NCBI GenBank assembly: GCA_031257115.1
Contig: JAIRPF010000165.1
Span: 1-64,000, forward strand
DNA from: Accumulibacter sp.
GTDB taxonomy: Bacteria; Pseudomonadota; Gammaproteobacteria; Burkholderiales; Rhodocyclaceae
Direction of reading: 5' to 3'
Length of the DNA: 64,000 bases
In this document: one piece after another, positions 1 to 9,030 of the stretch
How the letters are laid out: each line of letters opens with the position of its first letter
Position numbering within the stretch: the first letter of the stretch is position 1
Notes under the pieces: model-generated
What the model was told of the DNA's origin: nothing
The model's database searches: none
The model's input: only the letters and a program-made list of their open reading frames with translations
Made by a program: the position numbers and the translations under genes

Positions 1-593
1 GCCCGCGCTCCATCCGATATTCGCGGCCCTTCGGGCCGGAGGCAAGGCACTGGATTCCCGCTTTCGCGGGAATGACGGGGGGTGCGGGCACCGGATTTCC
101 GATTGCGCGGAAATGGTGGAAATTCGCGGGCAGTTGGGTCAGAAACGCTCTGACCGCAGTGAATACGGCAAGCGTGGCGGATACGGCGAGCGTGGCGGAT
201 GCGGCGAGCGTGGCGAATACGGCAAGCGTAGCGGACGTGGCGAGCGCGGCGAATACGGCAAGCGCGGCTGATGCGGCGGACGCGGCGAGCGTGGCGGATG
301 CGGCGAGCGTGGCGAGCGCGGCGAAAACCGGGATCGTTATTCCCGCGAACGCGGGAATCCAGCGCGTTCCTTCCGGCGCGTCGCGCCGCATTCTTTGAAT
401 TTGCAGTCCTTCGGACTGGAAAGAACGAACCGGATTTCCGCTTTCGCGGGGGTGCGCGGGCAAATGACGGGAATTCGCGGGCCTTCGATTCAAACCCGCT
501 TTTCCCATGCTTTTTACCGTGTTCGTCGCCTTCATGTCTTTCGCCGTGCCCGCCGTGGTTGAAAATCGTCATCCCCAAAACCGTCATCCCGAT
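1..593. repeat. Intergenic repeat mosaic with a 9-bp minisatellite
   Basis: No convincing gene lies here. Two dRS3-like palindromes are visible (attcccgc/gcgggaat arms at 54-73 and 339-358). Between them, about 158-330, runs a degenerate tandem array of 9-bp units close to tggcgagcg/cggcgaata. Reading it as protein gives a low-complexity Ala/Ser/Val/Asp run, which I take as a by-product. Around 545-562 is one arm of the CCGTGGTT-type element, just past the secretin stop codon. Confidence 0.8.
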
Positions 594-2876
594 TCATGGC
601 CGCTCCACCGCTTCTTCGAAGGGTTGCCGCGAGATGGCGTAGGCCCAGGTCCAGGAGTCGCCGCCGCCCGCGCCTTCGAGGCGCGTCCTTTCGAGCACCA
701 TCGCCGCGAAGCGGCCGGGGATCAGCGTCGGCGTCACGGCGTCGGGCAGCGGCGCGACGTTGATTACCCGCAGCGCGGTCACGTACAGGCCGTCGCGTGT
801 CCAGCTCGCGGCGACGCGCGCCTGCATTCCGTTGGCGAGCGCGAGCGGTTGCCGGTCGGCGATCGGCAGCGCGATGAGGCCGTCGGGCGGCGACGCCGTC
901 GGGTCGGATTCGCGCACGGCGGCGGCGGCCGAGCGCGCCAGCGCGGCAAGAATGGCGTCGCCGCCCGACGGTTCCGGAACCGCCGCCGGCGCGGAAACGG
1001 GCGCGGCGTTCCCGCCGCCGGAGAACGCCGGCACGATCGGCTTGTTCGGGAAAGCGCCGGTCAGCGCCTCGTAGCCCTGGGTTTTCTCGCGCGCCAGCGC
1101 GTCCGCCTCCTGCGGATTGTCCAGCACGCGCGGCGTGATCAGCAGCACGATCTGGCTGCGCGCGGCTTCGCGCACGTCGCGCTTGAACAGCGCGCCGAGC
1201 ACCGGGATGTCGCCCAGCACCGGAACCTTCTGGTCGCCGTATTGCGTGCTGTCGCGGATCATGCCGCCGATGGCCACGGTCATGCCGTCCTGCGCGTGCG
1301 CGGTCACTTGCAGCGCGGCGGTGTTGACCGTGTCGATGGGGAAATAGAAGACCTCGCCGTCGGCGGTGGTGATCGGGATCGTGGCGTCGCCGATCTTGAC
1401 CGTCGAACTGTCTTGGTCGATGGTCAGGCTGACCGAGCGGTCGCCGTTGATGCGCGGCAGGATCGACAGCGTCTGGCCGATGTCGCGCGTCTCGGTCTCC
1501 ACGGTGATCGTGGTGTTGGTCGCGCCCGTGGTGCCGGTCACGCTCTGCGACGAGGCGCCGACGGTGAGCACCCGCTCGTCGCCGATGAACAGCCGCGCCG
1601 GCTGGTTGTTGGCGGCCACCAGCATCGGCGAGGAGAGCACCTTCAGCTTGTTCTGCTCGGCGAGGAGCTGGAAGCGCAGCGAGAGATGGCGGCTCATCGC
1701 CTGCCAGACGAAAGTGGCGTCGCGCTCGGCGTCGAACAGGCCGCTGGAGATCGCGTTCCTGGGAAACGCGCGGCTCGCGCCGTCCACGCCGACGGTGGTC
1801 GCCGGGCCGCTCGACGCGCCGCCGCTCGACGCGCCGATGTCGAACACCGAGCGGAAACCGTCGTCGAGCGTCACTTCGAGGATTTTCATTTCCAGCAGCA
1901 CCTGGCGCGGCGGCCTGTCCATGTCGGCGACCAGCAGGCCGATCTGCCTCAGGGCCGTCTCGTCGCCGGTGCGCACCAGCAGCAGGTTGTTCAGCCGGTT
2001 GTAGGTGACGTGGATCGGCGGCCCCTGGCGCGCGGCGAGATCCTGGATTTCGGTGATGCTGACCGTCTCTCCGCCGCTGGCGTCCGGGCGGCCTTGCAGC
2101 TTGTCCATGAGCTTGTCCATGCCCAGCCGGGAAAGGTCGGAGGACGGATCGTAGGCCGCGCCCGCCGTCGATCCACCCGTCGACGCGCCGCCGCGCGCGC
2201 CGGAAGCCTGGCCGGTGAACGCCGCCGTGTCGGCGAGCGTGCCCAGCCCGCCGCCCGAAGCGCCGCCGCCGGAGCCGCCGGAGCCACGATAGCCGCCCCG
2301 CGACGACGACGAGCCGCCGCCCGAATTGCTCCGGCCGCCGGCGCTCACGCGCGCGCCGCTGCCGAGCGAGGTCGGCGGCATTTCCTCGACCGGCGCGGCC
2401 AGCTGCACGCGGCCGCCGAACAGCGCCCGGATGGCGTTGGCCGTCGCCACGACGTTGTGATGCCGGAGCGTGAAGACCCGCGTCTGCTCGTCGCGCACGA
2501 TCGCCAGGTCCTTCTGATACTCCTCGCCGCTCATGATGATGTAGGTTTTCGAGGCGGCGTCGTGGCGATACCAGACGCCGGCGGCGCGGCACAGGTTGCG
2601 GATCATGTCGTCGATGCTCGAATCGCGCAGGTAGAGCGAGACGATCTCCCCGGAAACCTTGCCGGTGACGACGATGTTGACCTTGCCGACCTGCGCGAGC
2701 AGGCGCACCGCGTCGTCGAGGCGCGCCTGGGTCAGCATGATGTCGCCGGGCGCTTCCCCCGCCGCCTGGCCGCGCCCGTCGCGCGCCGGCGCGGCCAGCG
2801 CCGAGGCGATCCAGGCGAGGAACAGGACGGCGAGCAGCAGGCGGCCCAGGATTCGCAGGCGGTCGCGCAGGCTCAT
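594..2876 (-). CDS. Secretin, MshL/PilQ/GspD family (outer-membrane pore)
   Basis: This 760-aa protein has a hydrophobic N-terminal signal segment (about residues 8-28) and short N-domains. A Gly/Ser-rich low-complexity linker (about 175-235) follows, then the secretin core. Typical secretin signatures are VLLEMKILEV and VPVLGDIPVLGALF near the end of the core, followed by QIVLLITPRVL. Secretins form the outer-membrane channel of type IV pilus and type II secretion systems. The ATG overlaps the stop of the upstream gene (ATGA), which suggests translational coupling. The C-terminal ~180 residues past the secretin domain, rich in Ala/Pro and then ordered again, are longer than I would expect for MshL. 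MshL is the closest general match, but naming it so is an inference from the neighbours. Confidence 0.88.
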   Translation of the reverse strand: MSLRDRLRILGRLLLAVLFLAWIASALAAPARDGRGQAAGEAPGDIMLTQARLDDAVRLLAQVGKVNIVVTGKVSGEIVSLYLRDSSIDDMIRNLCRAAGVWYRHDAASKTYIIMSGEEYQKDLAIVRDEQTRVFTLRHHNVVATANAIRALFGGRVQLAAPVEEMPPTSLGSGARVSAGGRSNSGGGSSSSRGGYRGSGGSGGGASGGGLGTLADTAAFTGQASGARGGASTGGSTAGAAYDPSSDLSRLGMDKLMDKLQGRPDASGGETVSITEIQDLAARQGPPIHVTYNRLNNLLLVRTGDETALRQIGLLVADMDRPPRQVLLEMKILEVTLDDGFRSVFDIGASSGGASSGPATTVGVDGASRAFPRNAISSGLFDAERDATFVWQAMSRHLSLRFQLLAEQNKLKVLSSPMLVAANNQPARLFIGDERVLTVGASSQSVTGTTGATNTTITVETETRDIGQTLSILPRINGDRSVSLTIDQDSSTVKIGDATIPITTADGEVFYFPIDTVNTAALQVTAHAQDGMTVAIGGMIRDSTQYGDQKVPVLGDIPVLGALFKRDVREAARSQIVLLITPRVLDNPQEADALAREKTQGYEALTGAFPNKPIVPAFSGGGNAAPVSAPAAVPEPSGGDAILAALARSAAAAVRESDPTASPPDGLIALPIADRQPLALANGMQARVAASWTRDGLYVTALRVINVAPLPDAVTPTLIPGRFAAMVLERTRLEGAGGGDSWTWAYAISRQPFEEAVERP

Positions 2877-3394
2877 CGCAGCACCACCTTCTTGCCTTGT
2901 GGATTGCTGGGATTCGACAGCGACACCGCGTCGGCCTTGATTTCGGCCTGGAAGGTGCCCAGATCGCCGAGATCGATCAATTCCTTGTCCATGATGGTGA
3001 TGAGATCCTTGTCGTTGATGAGCAGTTGCGCCAGCGCCTCCCCGTCCGGCGCGCGCGTTCGCAGCACCGCGCGCACGCGCACGCGCCGTTGCAGTTCGAG
3101 CACGCTGGCGCCCGGCAGCCCGGTGAAACGCGCGCCGCGCCCCTCGCGCAACTGGGGCGAGACCTCGAAAGGATCGGCCGTCAGTTCGAGCTGGCGCGGC
3201 GGACGGGTTGGCGGCGCTCCCGCGCGGCGATTCACCTCGGCGGCGTAACGCCCGATGGTCTCGATCTGACCGCGCAGCGGCGCGGGCAGGTCGATTTGCG
3301 CGTCGCGCGCGAGATCGGCGGCGGGATTCGGCGCCTGCGCCATCGCCGGGACGGAAAGGAGCAGGCCGGCGGAAACCAGGAAAAGGCGGGCCAC
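2873..3394 (-). CDS. Small exported MshK/PilP-like secretin partner
   Basis: The protein is about 173 aa if it starts at the GTG at 3394, which gives a good signal peptide (MARLFLVSAGLLLSVPAMAQ). The frame stays open up to an ATG at 3505, but that extension is encoded by a CCACGGAG-type repeat and looks artefactual. The mature part has a DPF motif near the middle and a C-terminal segment about an inner ligand-like domain (GEALAQLLINDKDLITIMD). That layout, and its position directly before the secretin with a 4-base overlap, fits the MshK/PilP/GspC role of linking inner membrane to secretin. Family assignment is inferred from context. No Shine-Dalgarno is evident before the GTG. Confidence 0.6.
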   Translation of the reverse strand: MARLFLVSAGLLLSVPAMAQAPNPAADLARDAQIDLPAPLRGQIETIGRYAAEVNRRAGAPPTRPPRQLELTADPFEVSPQLREGRGARFTGLPGASVLELQRRVRVRAVLRTRAPDGEALAQLLINDKDLITIMDKELIDLGDLGTFQAEIKADAVSLSNPSNPQGKKVVLR

Positions 3395-4322
3395 GGAGAA
3401 CACGGAGGACGCGGAGAGTACGGAGAAAGGCAAAAAATCCTTTGCGAGGTTTTTCCCCGTGAACTCCGTGGTTGAAGTTCTTCGCTTTTCACCGTGCCCG
3501 ATCATCGTCGTTCCTTTCTTGCGGCTGCGTCAGTTCCTGGGAAAAGCGGAGATTCCCGGAGCGTTTTCGATTCAAGCGATGACCGTTCCCCTTCCCTGTC
3601 ATTCCCGCGAAAGCGGGAATCCAGCGCGGGCCTTCCGGCGCGAAACGCCGCAAGAACTGGCCTCCCTCTTGATGGAGGTTTTGAATGGAACGCGGGCGGG
3701 ACGCCCGCAAAAAAGCGAACGAAGCGGGCGGGACGCCCGCGCTCCAGTTTTGGATTCGCGGCCCTTCGGGCCGGAAGTAACGAACTGGATTCCCGCTTTC
3801 GCGGGAATGACGGGAGAGTGTCGGCGCCGGATTTTCGCCTGCGCGGGAATGGCGGGAGTGTGCAGGCGCCGGATTTCCGCTTGCGTGGGAATGACGGGAA
3901 TTCGCGGGCGTTTGATTCAAAAACGCTCTAGCCACGAAGAGCGCGGCGGAAACCAGGGGAAAGCGGGCCGTGGAAAACGCCGGGCAAAGGGCGAAGGCCG
4001 ACGGACGGCCAAAGGCGCGTCCCGCGAAGCGGGAGATGGCAAGGCCGCGCAAAAACGAAAAATCCTTTGCGAAGTTTTTCCCCGTGCCATCCGTGCCATC
4101 CGTGCCATCCGTGCCATCCGCGCCCTCCGCGCCTTCCGCGCCTTCCGCGCATTCCGTGGCCAGGTTGTCTCGTTTTTCACCGTCCCCTTTCCTCGTCATT
4201 CCCGTGAAAGCGGGAATCCAGGGCGTGTCCTCCGGCGCGTGGCGCCGCATCCTTTGAGCCAGGGGTTTTCGTTTCTCGCCGGAACCAGGGTATCCGCCGT
4301 GGGTGATGATCTTCGCGTCCAT
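3395..4322. repeat. Repeat block: CCACGGAG element, MITE-like element, 9-bp minisatellite
   Basis: There is no gene in this stretch. A CCACGGAG/CTCCGTGG element runs from about 3391 to 3505. A composite MITE-like element spans 3560-3927. Its 16-bp terminal inverted repeats (3560-3575 and 3912-3927) match at 14 of 16 positions. They enclose outward dRS3-like palindromes at 3601-3620 and 3789-3808 and a gcgggcgggacgcccgc palindrome. From about 4083 to 4160 a 9-bp unit (ccatccgtg and variants) is repeated in tandem beside the aaaatcctttg...gtttttc core seen in other copies. Another dRS3-like palindrome follows at about 4198-4217. Confidence 0.85.
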
Positions 4323-5549
4323 TTATCCGCCTCCCGTCGATACGGCCAGAACGGCCTGGAAGAAGGCGATGTAGACGAAGGCGACCACGCCGCCGATGAT
4401 GAGGGTCAACGCCGGTTCGATCAGCGACGAGAGCAGCTTGATGCGCGCGTCGAGGTCTTTCTGGTAATGCGCGCCGAGCGCCTCCAGCACCGTTTCCATT
4501 TCGCCGCTGCGCTCGCCGATCGCGGCCATGTGCCGCGTGAGCGGCGGGATCGGGCGGCGTTCGAGGGCGGCGGCCAGCGTCTTGCCTTCGAGCACGCCGT
4601 CGGCGACGCGGGCGAAGGCCTGGGCGAGCGCCGCGTTGGACGTGACCTGGCCGACCGAGCCGAGCGCGTCGAGCACGGTCAGGCGGCTTTTGAGCAACAG
4701 GCCGAAAGTCCAGGAAATCTGCGCCATCGACGCGGCCATCAGCGTGCCGCCGGCGAGCGGGACGCGCAGCAGGACGCGGTCGGAAGCCAGGCGCACCCAC
4801 GGCACGCGCCGCGCGAGGACGAGCGCGAGCGCCCCGGTCAGCGCGGCCAGCAGCAGCGTCCCGCCCCAGGCGGTGAGCCAGTCGGCGGCGTCCATCATGA
4901 GCCGCGCCAGGCGCGGGATGGACTTGCCGCGCGCTTGCAGGAAGATGGAAAAGCGCGGAATCACCGTGGTGACGAGGAGCGTGATCACGCCGATGGCGGC
5001 CAGCAGGATGATCGTCGGGTAGGTGAGCGCCGTCAGCGCCTGCCGGCGCACGTCGGCGCGGCGCTCGGTGAGCAGCGCCAGGCGCTCGAAAACGGCGTCG
5101 AGTTCGCCGCTCGCCTCGCCCGCTTCGACCAGCTTGACGGCGATGCGCGGGAAGATCGCCGCTTCCCCGGCGAGCGCGGCCGAAAAGCTGCTGCCGGCGC
5201 TGATGCGCTCGGCGCAGCGATCCAGCGCGCGCGAGAGGCGCGGCCGCCGCGCGAGGCGCGATGAGGCTTCCAGCGCGGCGAGCAGGGTATGCCCGGCACG
5301 CAGCATCAATTGCATCTGGCGGTAGAACATTTGCAGGTCGCTGGCGCGCACCGACAGGCCCATGCGGAAGGCGTCGGCGAGCGCGCGCAGCGGCTCGCCG
5401 CGCGACTTCGCCGCGTCCACGCCGATTTCCAGGAGGCGCAGCCCCTGCGCCAGGATTTGCCGGCGCGCCTCGCGCTCGTCGGGCGCCTCGGCCGCGCCGC
5501 GCAGTTCACGCCCGTCGGCGGCGATCGCCAGGTAATGCCAGGTCGCCAT
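4323..5549 (-). CDS. Inner-membrane platform protein, GspF/PilC/MshG family
   Basis: This 408-aa protein has the duplicated GspF cytoplasmic domain. The first copy contains FYRQMQLMLRAGHTLLAALE and the second contains ISWTFGLLLKSRLTVLDALG. Transmembrane segments lie at about 170-195, 220-245 and 375-400. It is the polytopic platform that couples the assembly ATPase to pseudopilus growth. It ends with a short glycine tail. The ATG directly abuts the TAG of the upstream ATPase gene, so the two are co-transcribed. Length and topology are normal for the family. Confidence 0.93.
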   Translation of the reverse strand: MATWHYLAIAADGRELRGAAEAPDEREARRQILAQGLRLLEIGVDAAKSRGEPLRALADAFRMGLSVRASDLQMFYRQMQLMLRAGHTLLAALEASSRLARRPRLSRALDRCAERISAGSSFSAALAGEAAIFPRIAVKLVEAGEASGELDAVFERLALLTERRADVRRQALTALTYPTIILLAAIGVITLLVTTVIPRFSIFLQARGKSIPRLARLMMDAADWLTAWGGTLLLAALTGALALVLARRVPWVRLASDRVLLRVPLAGGTLMAASMAQISWTFGLLLKSRLTVLDALGSVGQVTSNAALAQAFARVADGVLEGKTLAAALERRPIPPLTRHMAAIGERSGEMETVLEALGAHYQKDLDARIKLLSSLIEPALTLIIGGVVAFVYIAFFQAVLAVSTGGG

Positions 5550-7169
5550 CTAGCGATCCTCCCGCGCGAGCAGGCGCAGATAGGGCCGCGCCTCGTCGAG
5601 GCTGGTCTGCCCGGCCAGCGCCTTGGCGCGCGCGTCCTCGGCCAGACGCCAGTAATCGCGCGCCGCGCGCGCCAGATCGTGCTCGTTCGCCCCGGCGGCG
5701 ATCAGCGTGGTCAGCGCCGCGTCGATCCACAGCGCCTCGAAGAGGCCGATGCGCCCCCGGTAGCCGGTGCCCAGGCAGCGCGCGCAGCCGCGCGGATCGT
5801 GCACCTCGGCCTCGACGCCGTCGGCGAGACCGAGCAGTTCGCGCTCGGCGGGCGTGGGCGGGCGCGGGCGGCGGCAGTGTTCGCACAACATGCGCACCAG
5901 GCGCTGGGCGATCACGCCGTGCAGCGTCGCGCCGATCATGAAACGCTCGCAGCCGATGTCGGCCAGGCGGGTGATCGCGCTCGCCGAACTGTTGGTGTGC
6001 AGCGTCGAAAGCACCATGTGGCCGGTGGTCGCCGCCTTCAGGGCCACGTCGGCGGTGTCGATGTCGCGGATTTCGCCGACCAGGATGACGTCCGGATCGT
6101 GCCGCAGAAAGCTGCGCAAGGCCCCGGCGAAGCCCAGCTTGCCGCCGACCTGCACCTGCGTGACGCCGGGCACGATCTGCTCGATCGGATCCTCGGCGGT
6201 CAGGATGTTCAGGCTGCCGGCGTCGAGTTCGCGCAGCGCGCCGTAGAGCGTCGTGCTCTTGCCGCTGCCGGTCGGCCCGGTCACCAGCACGATGCCATGC
6301 GGATGCGCGAGCGCCTCGCGCAGGCGCGAAACCATCGCCGGCGGCATGCCGAGCGAATCGAGGCTCTGCCGCCCCGGATCGCTTTTCATCACGCGCAGCG
6401 TCAGGCGCTCGCCGAAACGGGCGGGAATCGAGGCGACGCGCATTTCCACCGGCTCGAAGCCTTCCCCCGGCGTGTAGTTGAGTCCGCCGTCCTGCGGCGC
6501 GCGCGATTCGGCGATGTCCATTCCGGAAAGCACCTTGACGCGCGAGATCAGCCCGTCGCCGAGCGCCCTGGGCAGCAGCCCGCCGCACGGCTGGAGGCGG
6601 CCGTCGACGCGCAGGCGCACGCGCACGCCGTCCTTGACGCTTTCGACGTGCAGGTCGGAAGCGCGGCGCAACAGCGCCTCGCGCACCAGGCGGTCGAACA
6701 GCGCCACCGGGTCTTCCGCGCCCGCCTCGCGCGCTTCGGCGGCGACGTACTGCGCGATGAGCGGCGCCAGCGCGTCCGGCTCGGCGACGGCGAGCGGCGT
6801 TCCGGCGCCGAGGACGCGCCGCGCCGTCTCGACGCCGGCGTGGTCGCCGGGATCGTTCACCGCCAGGTACAGCGCCCCGTCCTCGTCGCGCACCGGCGCC
6901 ATCGGATGACGCTTGAGGAGCGAGGGCGGCAGGCGGCCGATCAGCGCGGCGTCTACCGTCCAGCGATCGAGCCGCGCGTAGGGCAGCGCGTGCGCCTCGG
7001 CCAGCGCCAGATAAAAAGCGGTGCGCGGCAGCGCGAGTTCGCGCGACAGCGTATCGAGCAACGGCTGCCGCGTGACGCGCGCGTGCCCGCGCAGGCGATT
7101 GACCGTCTCGCGGTCGTAGAGACCGATCTGCATCCCGGCGTTGATGAGGGCGGCTTCGTTCAGGATCAT
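5550..7169 (-). CDS. Assembly ATPase, GspE/PilB/MshE family
   Basis: The protein is 539 aa from the ATG at 7169. The frame is open further upstream, but that stretch is encoded by repeat DNA. An N-terminal MshEN-like region is followed by the RecA-like motor. Walker A is GPTGSGKS at about residues 298-305, the Walker B region is VILVGEIRD, and a tetracysteine zinc element is present (CEHC...CARC). The zinc element marks assembly (extension) ATPases rather than retraction ones. It powers pilin or pseudopilin polymerisation at the inner membrane. The gene sits directly upstream of the GspF-type platform gene. Confidence 0.93.
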   Translation of the reverse strand: MILNEAALINAGMQIGLYDRETVNRLRGHARVTRQPLLDTLSRELALPRTAFYLALAEAHALPYARLDRWTVDAALIGRLPPSLLKRHPMAPVRDEDGALYLAVNDPGDHAGVETARRVLGAGTPLAVAEPDALAPLIAQYVAAEAREAGAEDPVALFDRLVREALLRRASDLHVESVKDGVRVRLRVDGRLQPCGGLLPRALGDGLISRVKVLSGMDIAESRAPQDGGLNYTPGEGFEPVEMRVASIPARFGERLTLRVMKSDPGRQSLDSLGMPPAMVSRLREALAHPHGIVLVTGPTGSGKSTTLYGALRELDAGSLNILTAEDPIEQIVPGVTQVQVGGKLGFAGALRSFLRHDPDVILVGEIRDIDTADVALKAATTGHMVLSTLHTNSSASAITRLADIGCERFMIGATLHGVIAQRLVRMLCEHCRRPRPPTPAERELLGLADGVEAEVHDPRGCARCLGTGYRGRIGLFEALWIDAALTTLIAAGANEHDLARAARDYWRLAEDARAKALAGQTSLDEARPYLRLLAREDR

Positions 7170-7904
7170 TTCATGAACCCTGGAAAAAGCGGTCGATTCG
7201 CAGCCAGGCAAGGAACTGGATTCCCGCGTTCGCGGGAATGACGGGGATGCGCGGGCGTTCGATGCAAAAATGCTCTGATCACGGCGGAAGGCGAAAATAT
7301 TTTTACCCGCGACGTGCGCGGCGAACACGACGAAAAGCAAGAGTGAAACGCATTGACCACGGAGTTCACGGAGAACACGGAGAGAAACAAGGACTTTTCA
7401 CGGGGTTTTCTCCGTGCCTTTCCGTGAACTCCGTGGCTGTGACGCTTCCGATTCAAGCGATGCCCGTTCCATTTCCCCGTCATTTCCGTCCGCGCGAGAA
7501 TCCGGTTCGCCGTCGCTTTCGCCGTTGCCCTCGCCAACTCCATCGCCGCCCCCATCGCCATCGTCATTCCCGCGAACGCGGGAATCCAGTGCGTACACTC
7601 CGGCGCGAAGCGCCGCATCTTTTGTATTTGCAGCCCTTCGGGCCGGAGGTCACGAACTGGATTCCCGCTTCCGCGGGAATGACGGGAAAACGGAACGGTC
7701 ATCGCTCGATTCAAAAACGCGCTGGTCACGGCGGAAGGCGAAAAATCCTTTGAAAAGTTTTTCTCCGCGCCATCCGTGCCCTCCGTGGCCAGGGATTTCC
7801 GCTTTTGTTTTTCGTCGCGCCCGTCGTGGCCGAAAAGATTTTCGCTTTTCGCCGCGCCCGCCGTGGTTGATCTTTTTTTCAAGGTTTTCTCCGTGTCCGT
7901 CGGG
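7170..7904. repeat. Repeat block between the two pilus ATPase genes
   Basis: No gene is visible. A dRS3-like palindrome near 7214-7233 lies beside the GspE start. A CCACGGAG element has perfect 16-bp inverted arms at 7357-7372 and 7421-7436. A composite element runs from about 7447 to 7728 with two outward dRS3-like palindromes (near 7567 and 7660). A second CCACGG-type element with the aaaatcctttgaaaagtttttc core lies at about 7735-7890 and runs into the stop codon of the PilT-like gene. Confidence 0.85.
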
Positions 7905-9014
7905 TCAGTCGTTTTTCTTTCCCTGCCGCAGCAGGCGATCGAAGTTGCCGGCTTCGCGGGCGAGATGCCGCGCGGCGTCGGCGTCGATCAGGCGATCGCG
8001 CGCGAGCGCGGCGAGCGCCTGATCGAAGGTCTGCATTCCGGTCTCGCGGCCGGATTCGATCGCCGAATAAATCTGCGCGGTGCGCCCGGAAGCGATCAGG
8101 TTGGCCACCGCCATGGTGACGCGCAGGATTTCGACCGCCGCGATGCGTCCGCCGCCGTCGGCGGACGGCAGGAGCTGCTGGGCGACGACGGCCTTGAGCA
8201 CCAGCGACAGGCGATGACGGACGACGGCCTGCTCGCCGCCGGGAAACGCGCCGATGAAGCGTTCGATCGCGCCGACGGCGTCCGCCGTGTGCAGGGTGGA
8301 AAGCACCAGATGGCCCGTCTCGGCGGCGGTGAGCGCCGCGCGCATGGTGTCGGTGTCGCGCAGTTCGCCGACGAGGATGACGTCGGGGTCTTCGCGCAGC
8401 GCCGAAATGATCGCGTCGGCGAAATCGGCGACGTCGGTGTGCAGTTCGCGGTGGGTAATCAGCGACTGCTTGGGCGCGTGGACGAATTCGACCGGGTCTT
8501 CGATCGTCAGGATGTGCGCCGGGGCGGTCGCGTTGATTTCGTTGACGATCGTCGCCAGCGTGGTGCTCTTGCCGCTGCCGGCGGCGCCGGTGACCAGCGC
8601 GAGGCCGGAGGGGAGGCGGGCGAGGTCGCGCAGGCCCTCCGGCAGGCGCAGTTCGGCGAAGGAATGGAAGCGCGAGGGCAGGTGCCGGGCGACCAGCGCC
8701 GGCTGGCCGAGCGCGCGGAAGACGTTGATGCGGAAACGCTCGCCGTCGGGCGAGGTGTGGCCGAGGTCGACCGTGCCGCGCCGCTCGAAGTCGGCGCGCT
8801 GCCCCGGCGCGAGCAGGGCGTCGAGCAGATCGCGCATGTCCTCGTCGCGCCAGGGTTCCTCGCTCATCGCGGCGAGACGCCCGTCGAGCCGCCAGGCCGG
8901 CGGCCGGCGGCAGGAGAGATGCAGGTCCGAGGCGCGATCGAGAACGACGCGCCGGAGGAAACCGTCGAAGCGCGCGGGCGCGGCGGGCGGCGTGTTCCGG
9001 GCCAGGGCGTGCAT
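7905..9014 (-). CDS. PilT/PilU-type retraction ATPase
   Basis: The protein is 369 aa from the ATG at 9014, which has an aaaggga Shine-Dalgarno at good spacing. The RecA-like motor has Walker A GAAGSGKS (about residue 143), an Asp box TIEDPVEFVH, Walker B VILVGELRD and a His box STLHTADAVGAIERF. The C-terminal AVANLIASGR...GMQTFDQAL segment is the PilT-type signature, and there is no tetracysteine zinc element. In type IV pili this family drives retraction. In the pilus-like locus it sits 17 bases after the PilO-like gene. Its presence argues for a dynamic pilus rather than a pure type II secretion system. Confidence 0.92.
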   Translation of the reverse strand: MHALARNTPPAAPARFDGFLRRVVLDRASDLHLSCRRPPAWRLDGRLAAMSEEPWRDEDMRDLLDALLAPGQRADFERRGTVDLGHTSPDGERFRINVFRALGQPALVARHLPSRFHSFAELRLPEGLRDLARLPSGLALVTGAAGSGKSTTLATIVNEINATAPAHILTIEDPVEFVHAPKQSLITHRELHTDVADFADAIISALREDPDVILVGELRDTDTMRAALTAAETGHLVLSTLHTADAVGAIERFIGAFPGGEQAVVRHRLSLVLKAVVAQQLLPSADGGGRIAAVEILRVTMAVANLIASGRTAQIYSAIESGRETGMQTFDQALAALARDRLIDADAARHLAREAGNFDRLLRQGKKND

Positions 9015-9030
9015 GGCGTTTTCCCTTTTC

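Noticed and set aside
72-398. A frame encoding TASVAD-like repeats
   Set aside because: The 9-bp minisatellite plus a dRS3-like palindrome explain it; no start site or conserved domain.
507-3248. A 913-codon frame on the plus strand opposite the secretin gene
   Set aside because: It is antisense to a well-supported secretin and MshK/PilP-like pair, has Arg/Ala/Gly-rich composition, and no recognisable domain. High-GC antisense frames of this kind are common.
4083-4160. Regularly spaced short repeats that could suggest a CRISPR array
   Set aside because: Units are 9 bp in direct tandem without spacers, and no cas genes are near.
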